This document shows, piece by piece, positions 1 to 8,600 of a stretch of DNA of 64,000 bases; the stretch's first letter is position 1, and every line of letters starts with the position of its first letter. The DNA is from Pelomonas sp047654805 (GTDB taxonomy: Bacteria; Pseudomonadota; Gammaproteobacteria; Burkholderiales; Burkholderiaceae_C): contig NZ_JASGIV010000001.1 of the NCBI RefSeq assembly GCF_047654805.1, positions 1,488,001 to 1,552,000 on the forward strand. Reading direction: 5' to 3'. Position numbers and translations under genes: made by a program. The notes below the pieces were generated by a model, which saw only the letters and a list, made by a program, of their open reading frames with translations, was not told where the DNA came from and did not search any database.

Positions 1-234
1 CTGCTCACGACCACGGGCAGCCTGCGACTGTCCCAGGGGGGCGGCGTGCTGGAGATTGACGGTCGGCCCGTGGCCGCCGATGCGGCCCTGGCCGGCGAGT
101 ACCCACGGCTCTATGCCCGTTTCGCTGAGCTCTGCGCGATGGGGCGCTCCGAGGTCGACTGGCGGCCCTTCCAACTGGTGGCTGACGCCTTCCTGGTTGG
201 CGAGCGCCGCATCGTGGCGCCCCACCAGGTCTGA
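1..234 (+). CDS. Gfo/Idh/MocA-family dehydrogenase, C-terminal fragment
   Basis: Frame 1 is open from the first base to a TGA, so these are the last 77 or so residues of a gene that begins outside the window. The tail, with RLYARFAELCAMGRSEVD followed by QLVADAFLVG, looks like the end of sugar dehydrogenases of the Gfo/Idh/MocA family, most like D-galactose 1-dehydrogenases that oxidise an aldose with NAD(P). The Rossmann domain and catalytic residues are not in view, so the substrate is a guess. It converges on the dioxygenase gene, with only 12 bases between their stops. Confidence 0.6.
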   Translation: MLTTTGSLRLSQGGGVLEIDGRPVAADAALAGEYPRLYARFAELCAMGRSEVDWRPFQLVADAFLVGERRIVAPHQV

Positions 235-246
235 GCCGGGGCCGCG

Positions 247-1047
247 TCAGCCGAACCTGAAGCTGGACGCCGTCACGCCGCCGAGGAAATCGGTCTCGTG
301 GTAGCTGCAGCTCGCGGTTTCGCCCTCGGCGGCGCCCGCGGCCACCATCAGCGGCAGCAAATGTTCCTCTCGCGGGTGGGCCAGGCGGGCAGCGGGCGCC
401 TGTGCCCAGGCCTGCAGGCGCTCGGCACGGCCATCCGGCGAGGGCAGGGCGGTCTGCAGCCAGGCGTCGAAGGCTGCTGACGGATCGCGGCCGGCAGGGC
501 CGTACAGGCGCAGGTTGTGGAAGCTGAAACCGCTGCCGAGGATGAGCACGCCCTCATCGCGCAGCGGGCGAAGCGCGCGGCCCAGCGCCAGGTGTTCGGC
601 CGGGGCCAGGCCGCGCCGAAGCGACAGCTGCACGACCGGCATTTCAGCGCCCGGGTACATGGGCACCAGCGTGCAGAACGCCCCGTGGTCGAAGCCTCGC
701 TGTGTGTCCCGCGCGGCGGGCAGCCCGGCGGCCTGGATCAGCGCGACGACACGCTCTGCCAGCGCCGGGTCGCCGGGCGCGGGGTAGACCACCTCGTAGG
801 TATGGGGCGGGAAGCCGCCGTAGTCGTAGAGCATTCCGGGCGCGGGCGAGTTCATCACCGTGAAGGCGCTTTCTTCCCAGTGGGCCGAGATCATGAGGAT
901 GGCCTTGGGCCTCGTCGGCAGCGAAGCCGGCAGGGCTTGCAGCGAGGCTTCCAGCCGGGCGTGGGCGCGACGGTATTCGCCCTCCATGAACGGCCAGGGG
1001 CCGCCGCCGTGGGAGACGAAGAAGGTGGGCAGGCGAGGGATTTGCAT
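247..1047 (-). CDS. DODA-type (LigB/YgiD-like) extradiol ring-cleavage dioxygenase
   Basis: 266 residues, the usual length for class III extradiol dioxygenases of the YgiD/4,5-DOPA dioxygenase group. These are cytosolic metalloenzymes that open catechol rings with O2. Likely metal and active-site histidines are H13 (SHGGGPW), H56 (SAHWEE), H121 (FDHGAF), H177 (FSFHNL) and H229 (HPREEHLLPL), in the order expected for the family. The start ATG is the only one near the conserved N-terminal FFVSHGGG strand. No catabolic neighbours are present, so the natural substrate cannot be named. A short hairpin separates it from the lectin gene upstream on the same strand. Confidence 0.85.
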   Translation of the reverse strand: MQIPRLPTFFVSHGGGPWPFMEGEYRRAHARLEASLQALPASLPTRPKAILMISAHWEESAFTVMNSPAPGMLYDYGGFPPHTYEVVYPAPGDPALAERVVALIQAAGLPAARDTQRGFDHGAFCTLVPMYPGAEMPVVQLSLRRGLAPAEHLALGRALRPLRDEGVLILGSGFSFHNLRLYGPAGRDPSAAFDAWLQTALPSPDGRAERLQAWAQAPAARLAHPREEHLLPLMVAAGAAEGETASCSYHETDFLGGVTASSFRFG

Positions 1048-1059
1048 GCCCCAAAGACT

Positions 1060-1079
1060 AGGCCCGCTTGCGCGGGCCT
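1060..1079 (-). terminator. Possible hairpin terminator after the PEP-CTERM lectin gene
   Basis: AGGCCCGC and GCGGGCCT form an 8-bp stem with a TTGC loop, between the lectin stop and the dioxygenase start on the minus strand. The T-rich tail is weak (AGTCTTT), so termination may be partial. Confidence 0.45.
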
Positions 1080-1121
1080 GGTTTCAGCCGGCTTGACGTC
1101 GGCATTCGCAAAAACCGAACG

Positions 1122-1994
1122 TCAAGAGCGACGGCGGCGGCCTGCCCACAGCGCGGCGACCCCGGCCAGGCTCAGCAAGGCCAGGTCGGCTGGCTCGGGC
1201 ACGGTGCCCGGACCGACGATGGAGGTGTCGTTGGCGAGTTGCCAGCTCAGGATGTCATGGTTCTCCAGGCCGGAACCGGTCGCGGCCGTGAAGCCGACAT
1301 GGGCGTCGGTGGTGCCCAGGATGCTGGCGATGTCGATGCTGTAGTCCGTGATCAGCTGGACCAGCGCCATGCCCTGCTGCTGGACGCTGACGTTGAGCTT
1401 CTGGGTCGTGCCGTCGTAGTTGATGAAGGCTGACCAGACCTTGCCGTTGCTCATGCAGCCATCGGCCAGGTAGCTGTTGGAGCCGAAGTCGCAGTTGGTG
1501 ACACCGTAGGGGCTCGCCCAGATCGAGCTGCTCAGCGAGCCGTTGCTGTCCACGCCGACATGGTTGCTGTTGGGGTCGAAGTTGTTCCAGTAGGTGTCGA
1601 ACTCGATGGCAACACTGTTGCCGACGCCCTGGTAGCCCATGCCGCCGCCAGCGCCGCCCAGGCCCGAGGTGCCCTGGGCGAGCACGAAGGTGATGCCGTC
1701 GGCGGGGGCGATGCCGCCGGGCTGGGTCAGCTGGAACTGGAAGCTGGTACTGAACGTGGCACCCGCGCCCAGCGTGATGGCCGTGGTGCTGTAGCCCGCG
1801 CCGGCCTGGCCAATCCCTGCTGGCGTCAGTCGCAGGGCGCTGCCATTCACGGACGTGTCTCCCACGCAGGTCAGCCCGCTGCCGCAGGCTCCGCTGAAGC
1901 CGCTGGCGTAGTCGATGACGATCCCGGCCTGGGCCTGGAAGGGGGCCGCGGCGAGTGCCAGGGCTGCAGCGGCGAACCATGTGCGACGGATCAT
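1122..1994 (-). CDS. Secreted L-type lectin-domain protein with PEP-CTERM anchor
   Basis: 290 residues. An N-terminal signal peptide (RRTWFAAAALALAAAP) is followed by a legume-lectin-like beta-sandwich. The calcium/carbohydrate signature EFDTYWNNFDPNSNHVGVD lies at about residues 140-158. The C-terminus has VPEPADLALLSL, a hydrophobic helix and RRRRS, the PEP-CTERM sorting signal that exosortase processes before export to the cell surface or matrix. I use the ATG at 1994 because GGAGGAG lies nine bases before it; the in-frame GTG at 2024 has no such site. No exosortase gene is in the window. The sugar bound is unknown. Confidence 0.82.
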   Translation of the reverse strand: MIRRTWFAAAALALAAAPFQAQAGIVIDYASGFSGACGSGLTCVGDTSVNGSALRLTPAGIGQAGAGYSTTAITLGAGATFSTSFQFQLTQPGGIAPADGITFVLAQGTSGLGGAGGGMGYQGVGNSVAIEFDTYWNNFDPNSNHVGVDSNGSLSSSIWASPYGVTNCDFGSNSYLADGCMSNGKVWSAFINYDGTTQKLNVSVQQQGMALVQLITDYSIDIASILGTTDAHVGFTAATGSGLENHDILSWQLANDTSIVGPGTVPEPADLALLSLAGVAALWAGRRRRS

Positions 1995-2143
1995 TCTTGA
2001 GCTCCTCCGGGTTGATGCAGTCACTTATGCATATTCGATGCCAATGCTGCTTCTCCTTGGGGCGGCGCCAGCCGGAGCAGCGATGTCGCGGGGGGACTGT
2101 CAAAGTCTCCGACATCCCTAGTTAGTGAGTTTTGGCGGGCGTT

Positions 2144-2149
2144 GATAAT
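2144..2149 (+). promoter_or_regulatory. Possible -10 element of the Wadjet operon
   Basis: GATAAT stands 10 bases before the jetA ATG at 2159; only a weak -35 (TTAGTG, 2122-2127) is present. If it is used, the mRNA would start almost at the ATG, which also lacks a Shine-Dalgarno site. That would make jetA leaderless or nearly so. Confidence 0.3.
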
Positions 2150-2158
2150 CCTCGCCCC

Positions 2159-3463
2159 ATGTCCGAGCTCCGCCCCACGCCTATCCCCGACGACCCGCGC
2201 CCTGCCGATGATTTCTTCCGCGATGGCGCCGCGCCGGCCGATTCGCTGTTGTGGTGGCAGCTGGAGCGCCAGGAGGCGCTGATTGCCGCCCAGCGTGCGC
2301 TGTTTGGCGGCGAGGCGGGCTGGGTGAGGCTGCGCGTCTGGGTCTTCCTGGAGCTGATGGCGCTGCCGGCCGCGCGGCTCACTCGCGAGGCACTGAACCA
2401 GGCTTTCCACCAGCTGCGCGAGGATGCGCTGGAGACGGTGCTGAAGCGCCTGCGCGAGGCGGACCTGCTGCTCTGGGATGCCTCCAGCCAGACCTACGCC
2501 ATCACGCCTGTGGCCCAGCAACTCGCTGGCATGCTGCAGCCTCTTTCCGCCGAGGACGCCGGCGAGGACGCCGACCTTGCGGCCCTGCTGGCCGGTGTGG
2601 CCGGCGCCCACCAGCTCGGCTTGCTGCAGCCGCAGCAGCTGCGCCATCTCCAGGCTCAGCTGCAGCGGCTGCGCGAGGAGTTCGCGGACGCGATGGCCAG
2701 CGGCAGCGAATTCCAGCTGCGCCGTGCCCGTACCCGCTTCGAGCGCGCACTGGCGCTGGTCGACCGGGCCGGCGAGGCCCTCAAGGCCATCATCGAGCAG
2801 GCGCAGGGCGACGGCCGGCTGGAGCGGCTGGCGCGCGAGCTGGGCAGTGCCCAGGCGGGGCTGCTGGTCATGGCCAGCCAGTTCAACCGGGCGCTGCAGC
2901 AGGCCGACCGCCAGCGCGTCACGCTGGGCTCTACCGGCGTGACGACGACCGACGTGCGCCAGTGGCTGCAGCGGGTGCCCGAGCTGCATGCGCTGCTTGG
3001 CGAGGCCTTGTCTACCGGCGTGCAGCCCGTCATGGTGGCTGCGCAGGAGCTGGTGGATGGCGCCGAGGCCGAGTTCGAGCGCGACAGGCCTGCCAAGCCC
3101 GAAGCGGCCGGACTGCCCGAGGCCCGCTCGGCGCCGGACGGCCGGCTGGAGGTACTCAGCCTGCCTCCCGAGCTGGATGCGCTGCAGGCGTTGCTGAACG
3201 GCTGGACGGCCGAGGGCCAGGGCACGCAGCCCGTGGGGCCGGCCGTGCTGGGCGGCAGCTATGCGTCGGCTGCCTACCGCGCGCAGCTGCTGCCGTTGCT
3301 GGGCGACGTCCAGGCCCGCCACCTGAAGGGCGCCACCGGCGACATGGCGCGCCAGCCCTGGCGGGTGCGCTGGAGCGCCGAGCAGGGCGAGATCGCTGAC
3401 GAATTCGTCGCGTGGATGAGCCGCGGCGAACTGCACACCCTTTCCGAATCCGATACCGAATGA
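2159..3463 (+). CDS. jetA: Wadjet JetA-like kleisin (MukF/MksF-like)
   Basis: 434 residues. It is the first gene of a four-gene operon whose other members are clearly an SMC ATPase and a Toprim nuclease, so it sits where Wadjet systems encode the kleisin that bridges the SMC heads. The N-terminal third looks like a helical/winged-helix domain (LWWQLERQEALI to about residue 130). The middle is rich in long amphipathic helices (about residues 150-300), as in MukF, and the last 80 residues would form the C-terminal head-binding winged helix. The ATG at 2159 is preferred over a TTG nine codons earlier. Its stop overlaps the jetB start (ATGA). The role follows from context and shape, not from a specific motif. 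Confidence 0.75.
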   Translation: MSELRPTPIPDDPRPADDFFRDGAAPADSLLWWQLERQEALIAAQRALFGGEAGWVRLRVWVFLELMALPAARLTREALNQAFHQLREDALETVLKRLREADLLLWDASSQTYAITPVAQQLAGMLQPLSAEDAGEDADLAALLAGVAGAHQLGLLQPQQLRHLQAQLQRLREEFADAMASGSEFQLRRARTRFERALALVDRAGEALKAIIEQAQGDGRLERLARELGSAQAGLLVMASQFNRALQQADRQRVTLGSTGVTTTDVRQWLQRVPELHALLGEALSTGVQPVMVAAQELVDGAEAEFERDRPAKPEAAGLPEARSAPDGRLEVLSLPPELDALQALLNGWTAEGQGTQPVGPAVLGGSYASAAYRAQLLPLLGDVQARHLKGATGDMARQPWRVRWSAEQGEIADEFVAWMSRGELHTLSESDTE

Positions 3464-4170
3464 GCTCCACCCTGGACGACGCCGCGAGCCTTGCGGCCCA
3501 ACTGCTGGCGCGGCGCTGGCTGCCGCGCAGCCATCCGTTGATGAAGCGGGCACTGATCGATGCCGAGCTGTGGGCCGAACTCGGCCGGCGCCTCGCTGGC
3601 GTGGGCCTGCGCGTGGTTGACAACGTCTATGCCGATCAGGTGGCCGTCGCGCTGCTGCGTCCGGCCGAGAGCGCCGTCTTCGGCGAGGTGGGCCTGAACG
3701 CCAACAACAACCTGGAGCTGCCGCGTGACGGCGTGTCGCTGCTGGTGGTGCTTTGGAGCCTCATCGTGCTGCCCAAGCGCCAGCGCCAGATCAGCCGCGC
3801 CGATGCCGGGGGTGACGAGCAAGGCGAGATGTTCGGCAGTACCAAGCCTGTGCCGGCAGCCGCCAGCGTGTCGCCCACCCTGAGCTATCGCAGCCTGCTG
3901 GCCGACTTCGGCGACCAGCTCGGCAAGAAGCTGCGCATCGATGCCAATCTCAAGCTGCTGGAGCGTCACGGCTTTATCCAACGCCGTGGCGAGGACATCG
4001 CCGAGGGGCCGCTGCTGGACCTGCTGCTGGACTACGACCAGCTCGCGCCGCGCATCCTCGACGGTGCGCTGGCCGATGTGCTGGCGCGTGCCACCGACCC
4101 GCTGGCCGCGCCGGCCCTGGCCGAGATCCAGGCCGCCCGCCAGGAACAAGAAGAGCCGAGCGAAGACTGA
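3460..4170 (+). CDS. jetB: Wadjet JetB-like KITE subunit (MukE/MksE-like)
   Basis: 236 residues. In Wadjet complexes the JetB dimer binds the kleisin linker and helps clamp DNA. The sequence has two apparent winged-helix blocks, about residues 20-110 and 140-215, joined by a polar segment (AGGDEQGEMFGSTKP). The arrangement fits MukE-like proteins. The start overlaps the jetA stop and the stop overlaps the jetC ATG by one base (TGATG), so translation is probably coupled to fix the subunit ratio. Assigned mainly from size, fold pattern and operon position. Confidence 0.72.
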   Translation: MSSTLDDAASLAAQLLARRWLPRSHPLMKRALIDAELWAELGRRLAGVGLRVVDNVYADQVAVALLRPAESAVFGEVGLNANNNLELPRDGVSLLVVLWSLIVLPKRQRQISRADAGGDEQGEMFGSTKPVPAAASVSPTLSYRSLLADFGDQLGKKLRIDANLKLLERHGFIQRRGEDIAEGPLLDLLLDYDQLAPRILDGALADVLARATDPLAAPALAEIQAARQEQEEPSED

Positions 4171-6995
4171 TGTTCCATCTGCAAACCCTTGAACTGCTGC
4201 ACTGGGACTATTGCCAGCGCGTGAGCCTGCCGCTGGACGGCGCCATCATCACCATTGCAGGCCCCAATGGTTCGGGCAAGACGACGCTGCTGGACGCGTT
4301 GCGTACGTTGCTGGGGCTTGAATGCTCGGGTGGCCGCACCTTCCGTACCTATGCCCGTCACGCCAACGCCGAGACGGCCTGGTTGCGCGCGCTGGTGGAC
4401 AACCGTCCGCGCGGTCGCCAGAACAGCAGCCGGCCCTTCGCGTCGTCGCTGCTTTATGGCGACCAGGTGACGCTTGCCTGCCGCATCGAGCGCCAGGGCG
4501 GCGACTGGACGCGCCGCTATCTGATGCTGGACGGTGTGCACGAGATCGAGCAGCTGGCCGAGAAGAGCGAGCGAGACTGGCTGGGCATCGAGGCTTGGCG
4601 CCGCCGCCTGGAGGCCGCTGGCCTGACGCGCGCCATCGGCAAGGTGCTGGCGTTGGAGCAGGGGCAGACCGACAAGCTCTGCGACCTCAATCCGCGCGAG
4701 TTGCTGCGCCTGGTCTTCGAGGTCTTTGGTGACCAGGAAGTGCTGGACCGCTACGAGCAGGCGCGCTCGCACCAGCAACAACTGGCCAAGGAAGTGGAGG
4801 CGGCTGAAGGCGAGCTGTCGCGCACTCAGGCGCAGCTGAGCGAGTTGGCCAACCGGGTGACGAGCCACCGTCAATGGCAGCTCAAGATCGAGGAGCGCGA
4901 GCGCCTGGCCACCGAGGTGCTGCCGGTCATGCAATGGAGCGAGTCGCGTGAACGGCTGGCGCGTGATGGTCGCGAGCTGCATCGCGCCCGCTTGTTCGCC
5001 AGTGCCGACGCGCGCGCGTTGTCCATGAAGCGCTCCAAGCTGCATGAGCTGTTTGCCGAGCACGAAGCTACCAAGGCTCGCCTCGTCGAGCTGGACACCC
5101 AGCGCCGCGACGCACGCGGCGCCTTCGATGCCGCCCGCGAGGCCGAGAAGCCGGTGGAGCTGACCGTCAAGCGCGAGGACGAGCTGAAGGCGCTGGCCGA
5201 CGTGGAGGCCGATGCCGCCGCGCTGGCCGCGCGCACCCAGGCGCTGGCCGCCGACAAGGACAGGCTGCGCGGCGAGTACACCCGCGCCGACGACAAGCTC
5301 AAGCATGTGCAGGGTCTGATCGGCGAGCTCAAGGACAAGCGCCTGCCGCCGCCCCCGCCCGAGGTGGCGCCGCTGCGCCGCGCGCTGGATGAGGCGGGCA
5401 TTGCTCACCATGTCGTCGCCGACAGCATCGATATCGCCGATGAGCAATGGCGCGCTGCCGCCGAGGGCGTGCTGCGTGGTTCGCGCTGGGTCGTGGTGCT
5501 GAAGCAGCGCAGCGATGAGGCGCGCGCCTTCGCCATCGCGGCCAGACTGAAGTACCGCCACTATGTCGTCTCCGACGCGGCACCCCTTTCGCAGACCGGC
5601 CAGGCCCGGCCCGGCTCGCTGCTGGCTGCGCTCAAGGTCAGCGCCGCGTTGCCGACCTGGCTCGCACGCCAGCTCGACGGCATCCGCTGCGTGGCCAGCA
5701 CCGAGGAGGGGGCAGGCGTGGGCGGCGAGTGGATCACGGCCGATGCCTACTACCGTGACGGTCGCGGCGGCCGTAGCGTCTTCATCTCGCCGGCCGATCA
5801 CCAGTTCGGCGCGAACGCGGTGGCCGCGCGGCGCCAGTCGTTGGAGGCCGAGCTGGTGCGGCTGGACGCCGAGCTGACCCGCGTCGTCAAGGCGCAGGGC
5901 GAGGTGGACCGGCAGTTGAAGGACGCACAGCGCGCTGCCCAGGGGCACAAGGCCGCCCAGGAACTGTCCGAGCGTGCCGATGAGTTCGCCGAGGCGCGTG
6001 CCCGCCTGCCTGCACTGAAAGCCGCCCGGGCCGAAGCGTCCACGCGCATGCAGGGGCTGGAGTCGGAGCATGACCGTCTCGTCAAGGCTTCGGCGCGCAG
6101 CGAGGACGGCTACAACCGCGCCCAGCAGGAGCTGGCCGACGGCGAGGCCCGCCAGGCCCAGACCGCGCGCGACCATGCCGCCCGCCGCGCCGGGCTGAGC
6201 CAGGCCGCAGTCACGTCGCGGGAGGCCGGCGCCAAGTTCCCGCCGCGCTGGATCACGTCCATCGCCATCACGGCGCTGCGCAACGAGTTCGAGAACGCCC
6301 GCCAGGCCGAGATCCGTTCGCACCATGTGGACCAGGAGCTGGCCAGCGGCGTGTGGGAGACCGACGCCAGCGTGGTCGACCGGCACACCCGCATGGACCT
6401 GCAGGTGCGCGAGCAGGCACACCAGCTGTCCGACCGCAAGGCCAGCAACGCGCTGGCCGCCACGGCAGCGAGCAACGCCCGCGAGCGCTACATTGACGTG
6501 CTCAAAGCCACCGTGCGTCGCTACAAGAAGAACGTCGCCGAACTGGGCGAACTGGCCGGCGTCGTCGCCGAGGCGCAGCTGCCGCACCTGGACAACGACG
6601 ACACCGTGCTGGCGCAGGCGGGCCTGCACGTGAAGTTCAACTTCGACGGCAAGGGCGAGGTGGGCCTGAACGACGGCGAAGCCTCGGGCGGTCAGCAGGT
6701 GCTGAAGAGCCTGATCCTGCTCGTGGGCCTGATGAAGGACGACGAGACGCCAGGCGGCTTCGTCTTCATCGACGAGCCCTTCGCCCACCTGGACGTGCGC
6801 AACATCCAACTTGTCGGCCACTTCCTGCGCAGCACGCGCGCGCAGTACCTGCTGACGACGCCCATCACGCACAACGTCGAGGTGTTCGAGCCCAGCGAGA
6901 TCACGCTGGTCACCAGCAAGAAGCCGCGCGGCGAGCGTTGGGCGCCGCCGATCGCGGTGCTGGCACGCAGGCCTGAGGTCAGTGAGTACGCGTGA
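4170..6995 (+). CDS. jetC: Wadjet JetC-like SMC ATPase (MukB/MksB-like)
   Basis: 941 residues with all SMC/ABC landmarks. Walker A is GPNGSGKTT at 31-39. Long coiled coils follow at about 190-380. A central hinge-like globular part starts near APLRRALDEAGIAHHVVAD and runs to about 570, then a returning coiled coil to about 800. The ABC signature ASGGQQ is near 838 and Walker B FVFIDEPFAHLD near 865. A loop-extruding motor of this kind recognises circular plasmid DNA and positions JetD to cut it. It is compact compared with MukB (about 1480 residues). Base composition matches the neighbours. The family call is secure; the Wadjet subtype is not determined. Confidence 0.92.
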   Translation: MFHLQTLELLHWDYCQRVSLPLDGAIITIAGPNGSGKTTLLDALRTLLGLECSGGRTFRTYARHANAETAWLRALVDNRPRGRQNSSRPFASSLLYGDQVTLACRIERQGGDWTRRYLMLDGVHEIEQLAEKSERDWLGIEAWRRRLEAAGLTRAIGKVLALEQGQTDKLCDLNPRELLRLVFEVFGDQEVLDRYEQARSHQQQLAKEVEAAEGELSRTQAQLSELANRVTSHRQWQLKIEERERLATEVLPVMQWSESRERLARDGRELHRARLFASADARALSMKRSKLHELFAEHEATKARLVELDTQRRDARGAFDAAREAEKPVELTVKREDELKALADVEADAAALAARTQALAADKDRLRGEYTRADDKLKHVQGLIGELKDKRLPPPPPEVAPLRRALDEAGIAHHVVADSIDIADEQWRAAAEGVLRGSRWVVVLKQRSDEARAFAIAARLKYRHYVVSDAAPLSQTGQARPGSLLAALKVSAALPTWLARQLDGIRCVASTEEGAGVGGEWITADAYYRDGRGGRSVFISPADHQFGANAVAARRQSLEAELVRLDAELTRVVKAQGEVDRQLKDAQRAAQGHKAAQELSERADEFAEARARLPALKAARAEASTRMQGLESEHDRLVKASARSEDGYNRAQQELADGEARQAQTARDHAARRAGLSQAAVTSREAGAKFPPRWITSIAITALRNEFENARQAEIRSHHVDQELASGVWETDASVVDRHTRMDLQVREQAHQLSDRKASNALAATAASNARERYIDVLKATVRRYKKNVAELGELAGVVAEAQLPHLDNDDTVLAQAGLHVKFNFDGKGEVGLNDGEASGGQQVLKSLILLVGLMKDDETPGGFVFIDEPFAHLDVRNIQLVGHFLRSTRAQYLLTTPITHNVEVFEPSEITLVTSKKPRGERWAPPIAVLARRPEVSEYA

Positions 6996-8154
6996 GCTCA
7001 GCGCCGACCGCAAACGTCGGCAACTGGCAGCAGCCGAGCCCGCATGGCCTGCTGCTCTGCCGAGACTTGATGTAGATGAGCGTGAGCTGCTGACCGACTG
7101 GTTGCGCGGCAGTGCCGACAGCCGTCGCTGGCAGGCGTTGCTTGAAGTGGCGGGGCCGGCGCGCATCGAGCTGGCGGAACGCCTTGCCGACAAGGCGCTG
7201 GCGGCTGGGCTGTGCACCGTGGGCGAGCAGTTCGTCCGTGGGCGCTGGCAGCGCGTGGCGGTGCAATGGGTCGAACTGGAGGCGCAGCAGCAGGCGCTTG
7301 GCCTGCCCACGCAGAGCCAACGTGATGCGCGCCGCCAGGCGCTGGCGGCGCGGCTCGAGGCGTTGATGGACGATGCAGTGGTGGGTGAAGCCGCTCAGAT
7401 CCTCGCCGAGTCGCGCATGGCCGCAGCGCCGGCTGAGGCGCGGACAGCGCTGCTCGAAGCCTTGTCCGGATGGGTCCGCGCGGGCGAGCGAGGACTGCGC
7501 CGCGACTTTGCGCTGTCCCGGGGCCATACCAAGGCAGTTTCCGAGGGCGAATGGCAGTGGCTGGAGCGGCATTTCGACCTGCCGTCGCTTGGAATCGAGG
7601 CTTTTGCACCTACGCTGACGATGGCCGGCGATGTCAGCCTGCTGGGGGCGAGTGGCCGACGGCTGGATTTGGGCATGGCGGCCTTCCATACGCTGCCGAC
7701 CCAGGCTTTGCAGAATCTGCAAGGGGTTGTGGCCCCGCCTGTCCGGTGGTGGCTGATCGAGAACCGCGCAAGCTTCGAGAAGCAGGCAGCGCGGCGCGCG
7801 CCTGGGGATGCGCTGGTCTGGATCGCTGGCCGCCCCACGCGGGCATGGCTGGAGGCCATGGCCCGGTTGCTGACGTTCGCGCCGGCGCCGGCCGCCGTCA
7901 GCGCGGATGCCGATCCCGCCGGTATCGAGATCGCGCTGGCCGCAGCCCGCCCCTGGGTGGACACTGGCCTGGCCTGGGAGGCGATCGCCATGGAACCGGT
8001 CCGGCTGGAGCGGGCTGGCCTGCTGCCATTGGGCCGTTATGACCGTGCGGTGCTGGAGCGTCTGGCGACGCAGTCCTTGCCACCCGCGTTGGTCGCACTG
8101 CGCGAGGCGCTGATCGAACGCGGCGTCAAGGCAGAACAGGAGGGCTGGCTGTGA
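6982..8154 (+). CDS. jetD: Wadjet JetD-like Toprim nuclease (DUF3322/DUF2220-like)
   Basis: 390 residues. The C-terminal half carries a Toprim-like metal site: E260 in LIENRASF, then the glycine turn GRPTRAW, then D309 and D311 in ADADPAGIEI. JetD subunits use these residues to cleave plasmid DNA once the JetABC motor has stalled. The N-terminal half (to about 200) is helical, probably the arm that docks on JetA/JetC. The GTG start at 6982 overlaps the end of jetC by 14 bases. Fourth-gene position and length match JetD, and it completes the system. Confidence 0.88.
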   Translation: MSTRELSADRKRRQLAAAEPAWPAALPRLDVDERELLTDWLRGSADSRRWQALLEVAGPARIELAERLADKALAAGLCTVGEQFVRGRWQRVAVQWVELEAQQQALGLPTQSQRDARRQALAARLEALMDDAVVGEAAQILAESRMAAAPAEARTALLEALSGWVRAGERGLRRDFALSRGHTKAVSEGEWQWLERHFDLPSLGIEAFAPTLTMAGDVSLLGASGRRLDLGMAAFHTLPTQALQNLQGVVAPPVRWWLIENRASFEKQAARRAPGDALVWIAGRPTRAWLEAMARLLTFAPAPAAVSADADPAGIEIALAAARPWVDTGLAWEAIAMEPVRLERAGLLPLGRYDRAVLERLATQSLPPALVALREALIERGVKAEQEGWL

Positions 8155-8591
8155 TGTCCGATGACTGGGACTATGCATCGCCATTCACGCTGGCGCTGGT
8201 GCCTGCGCCGGAGCATATCGACGGGCTCGGCCACACCAACAATGCCGTCTACGTGCAGTGGTGCGAACAGGCCGGCTGGGCGCATTCCGAGGCGCTGGGG
8301 CTGTCGCTTGACGACTACCGCCGGCTGGACCGCGCGATGGCTATCCGCGAGGGGCATTACGACTACCTGCTGCCGTCCTTCGAGGGCGAGGCCTTGCTGC
8401 TGAGCACCTGGCTGACGGCCAGCGATGGCAGGCTGGCGATGGAGCGGCGCTTCCAGTTGCGTCGAGCAAGCGATGGCGTCACGCTGATGCGGGGGCGCTG
8501 GGCGCTGGTTTGCATCGAGATCAGCAGCGGCAAGCCGCGGCGCATGCCGGCTGAGTTCGTGGCCGTCTATGAGGCCGCTGTGGTGAGTTGA
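8154..8591 (+). CDS. Acyl-CoA thioesterase, 4HBT hotdog fold
   Basis: 145 residues, the size of single hotdog-domain thioesterases of the YbgC/FcbC type that hydrolyse acyl-CoA in the cytosol. The motif HIDGLGHTNNAVYVQWCEQA matches the family active-site segment, in which the first Asp and the HTNNA turn lie at the dimer interface. The ATG shares its A with the jetD stop (TGATG), so it is translated as a fifth gene of the Wadjet operon. No known link joins thioesterases to Wadjet, so chance adjacency is likely, but the coupling is real in the sequence. It converges on the secreted-protein gene that ends at 8601. Confidence 0.8.
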   Translation: MSDDWDYASPFTLALVPAPEHIDGLGHTNNAVYVQWCEQAGWAHSEALGLSLDDYRRLDRAMAIREGHYDYLLPSFEGEALLLSTWLTASDGRLAMERRFQLRRASDGVTLMRGRWALVCIEISSGKPRRMPAEFVAVYEAAVVS

Positions 8592-8600
8592 GCCGGGCAG

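Noticed and set aside
4032..7310. 1092-codon open frame on the minus strand opposite jetC
   Set aside because: It mirrors jetC codon by codon, has low-complexity His/Arg/Leu-rich content and no domain. Long antisense frames are common in GC-rich DNA.
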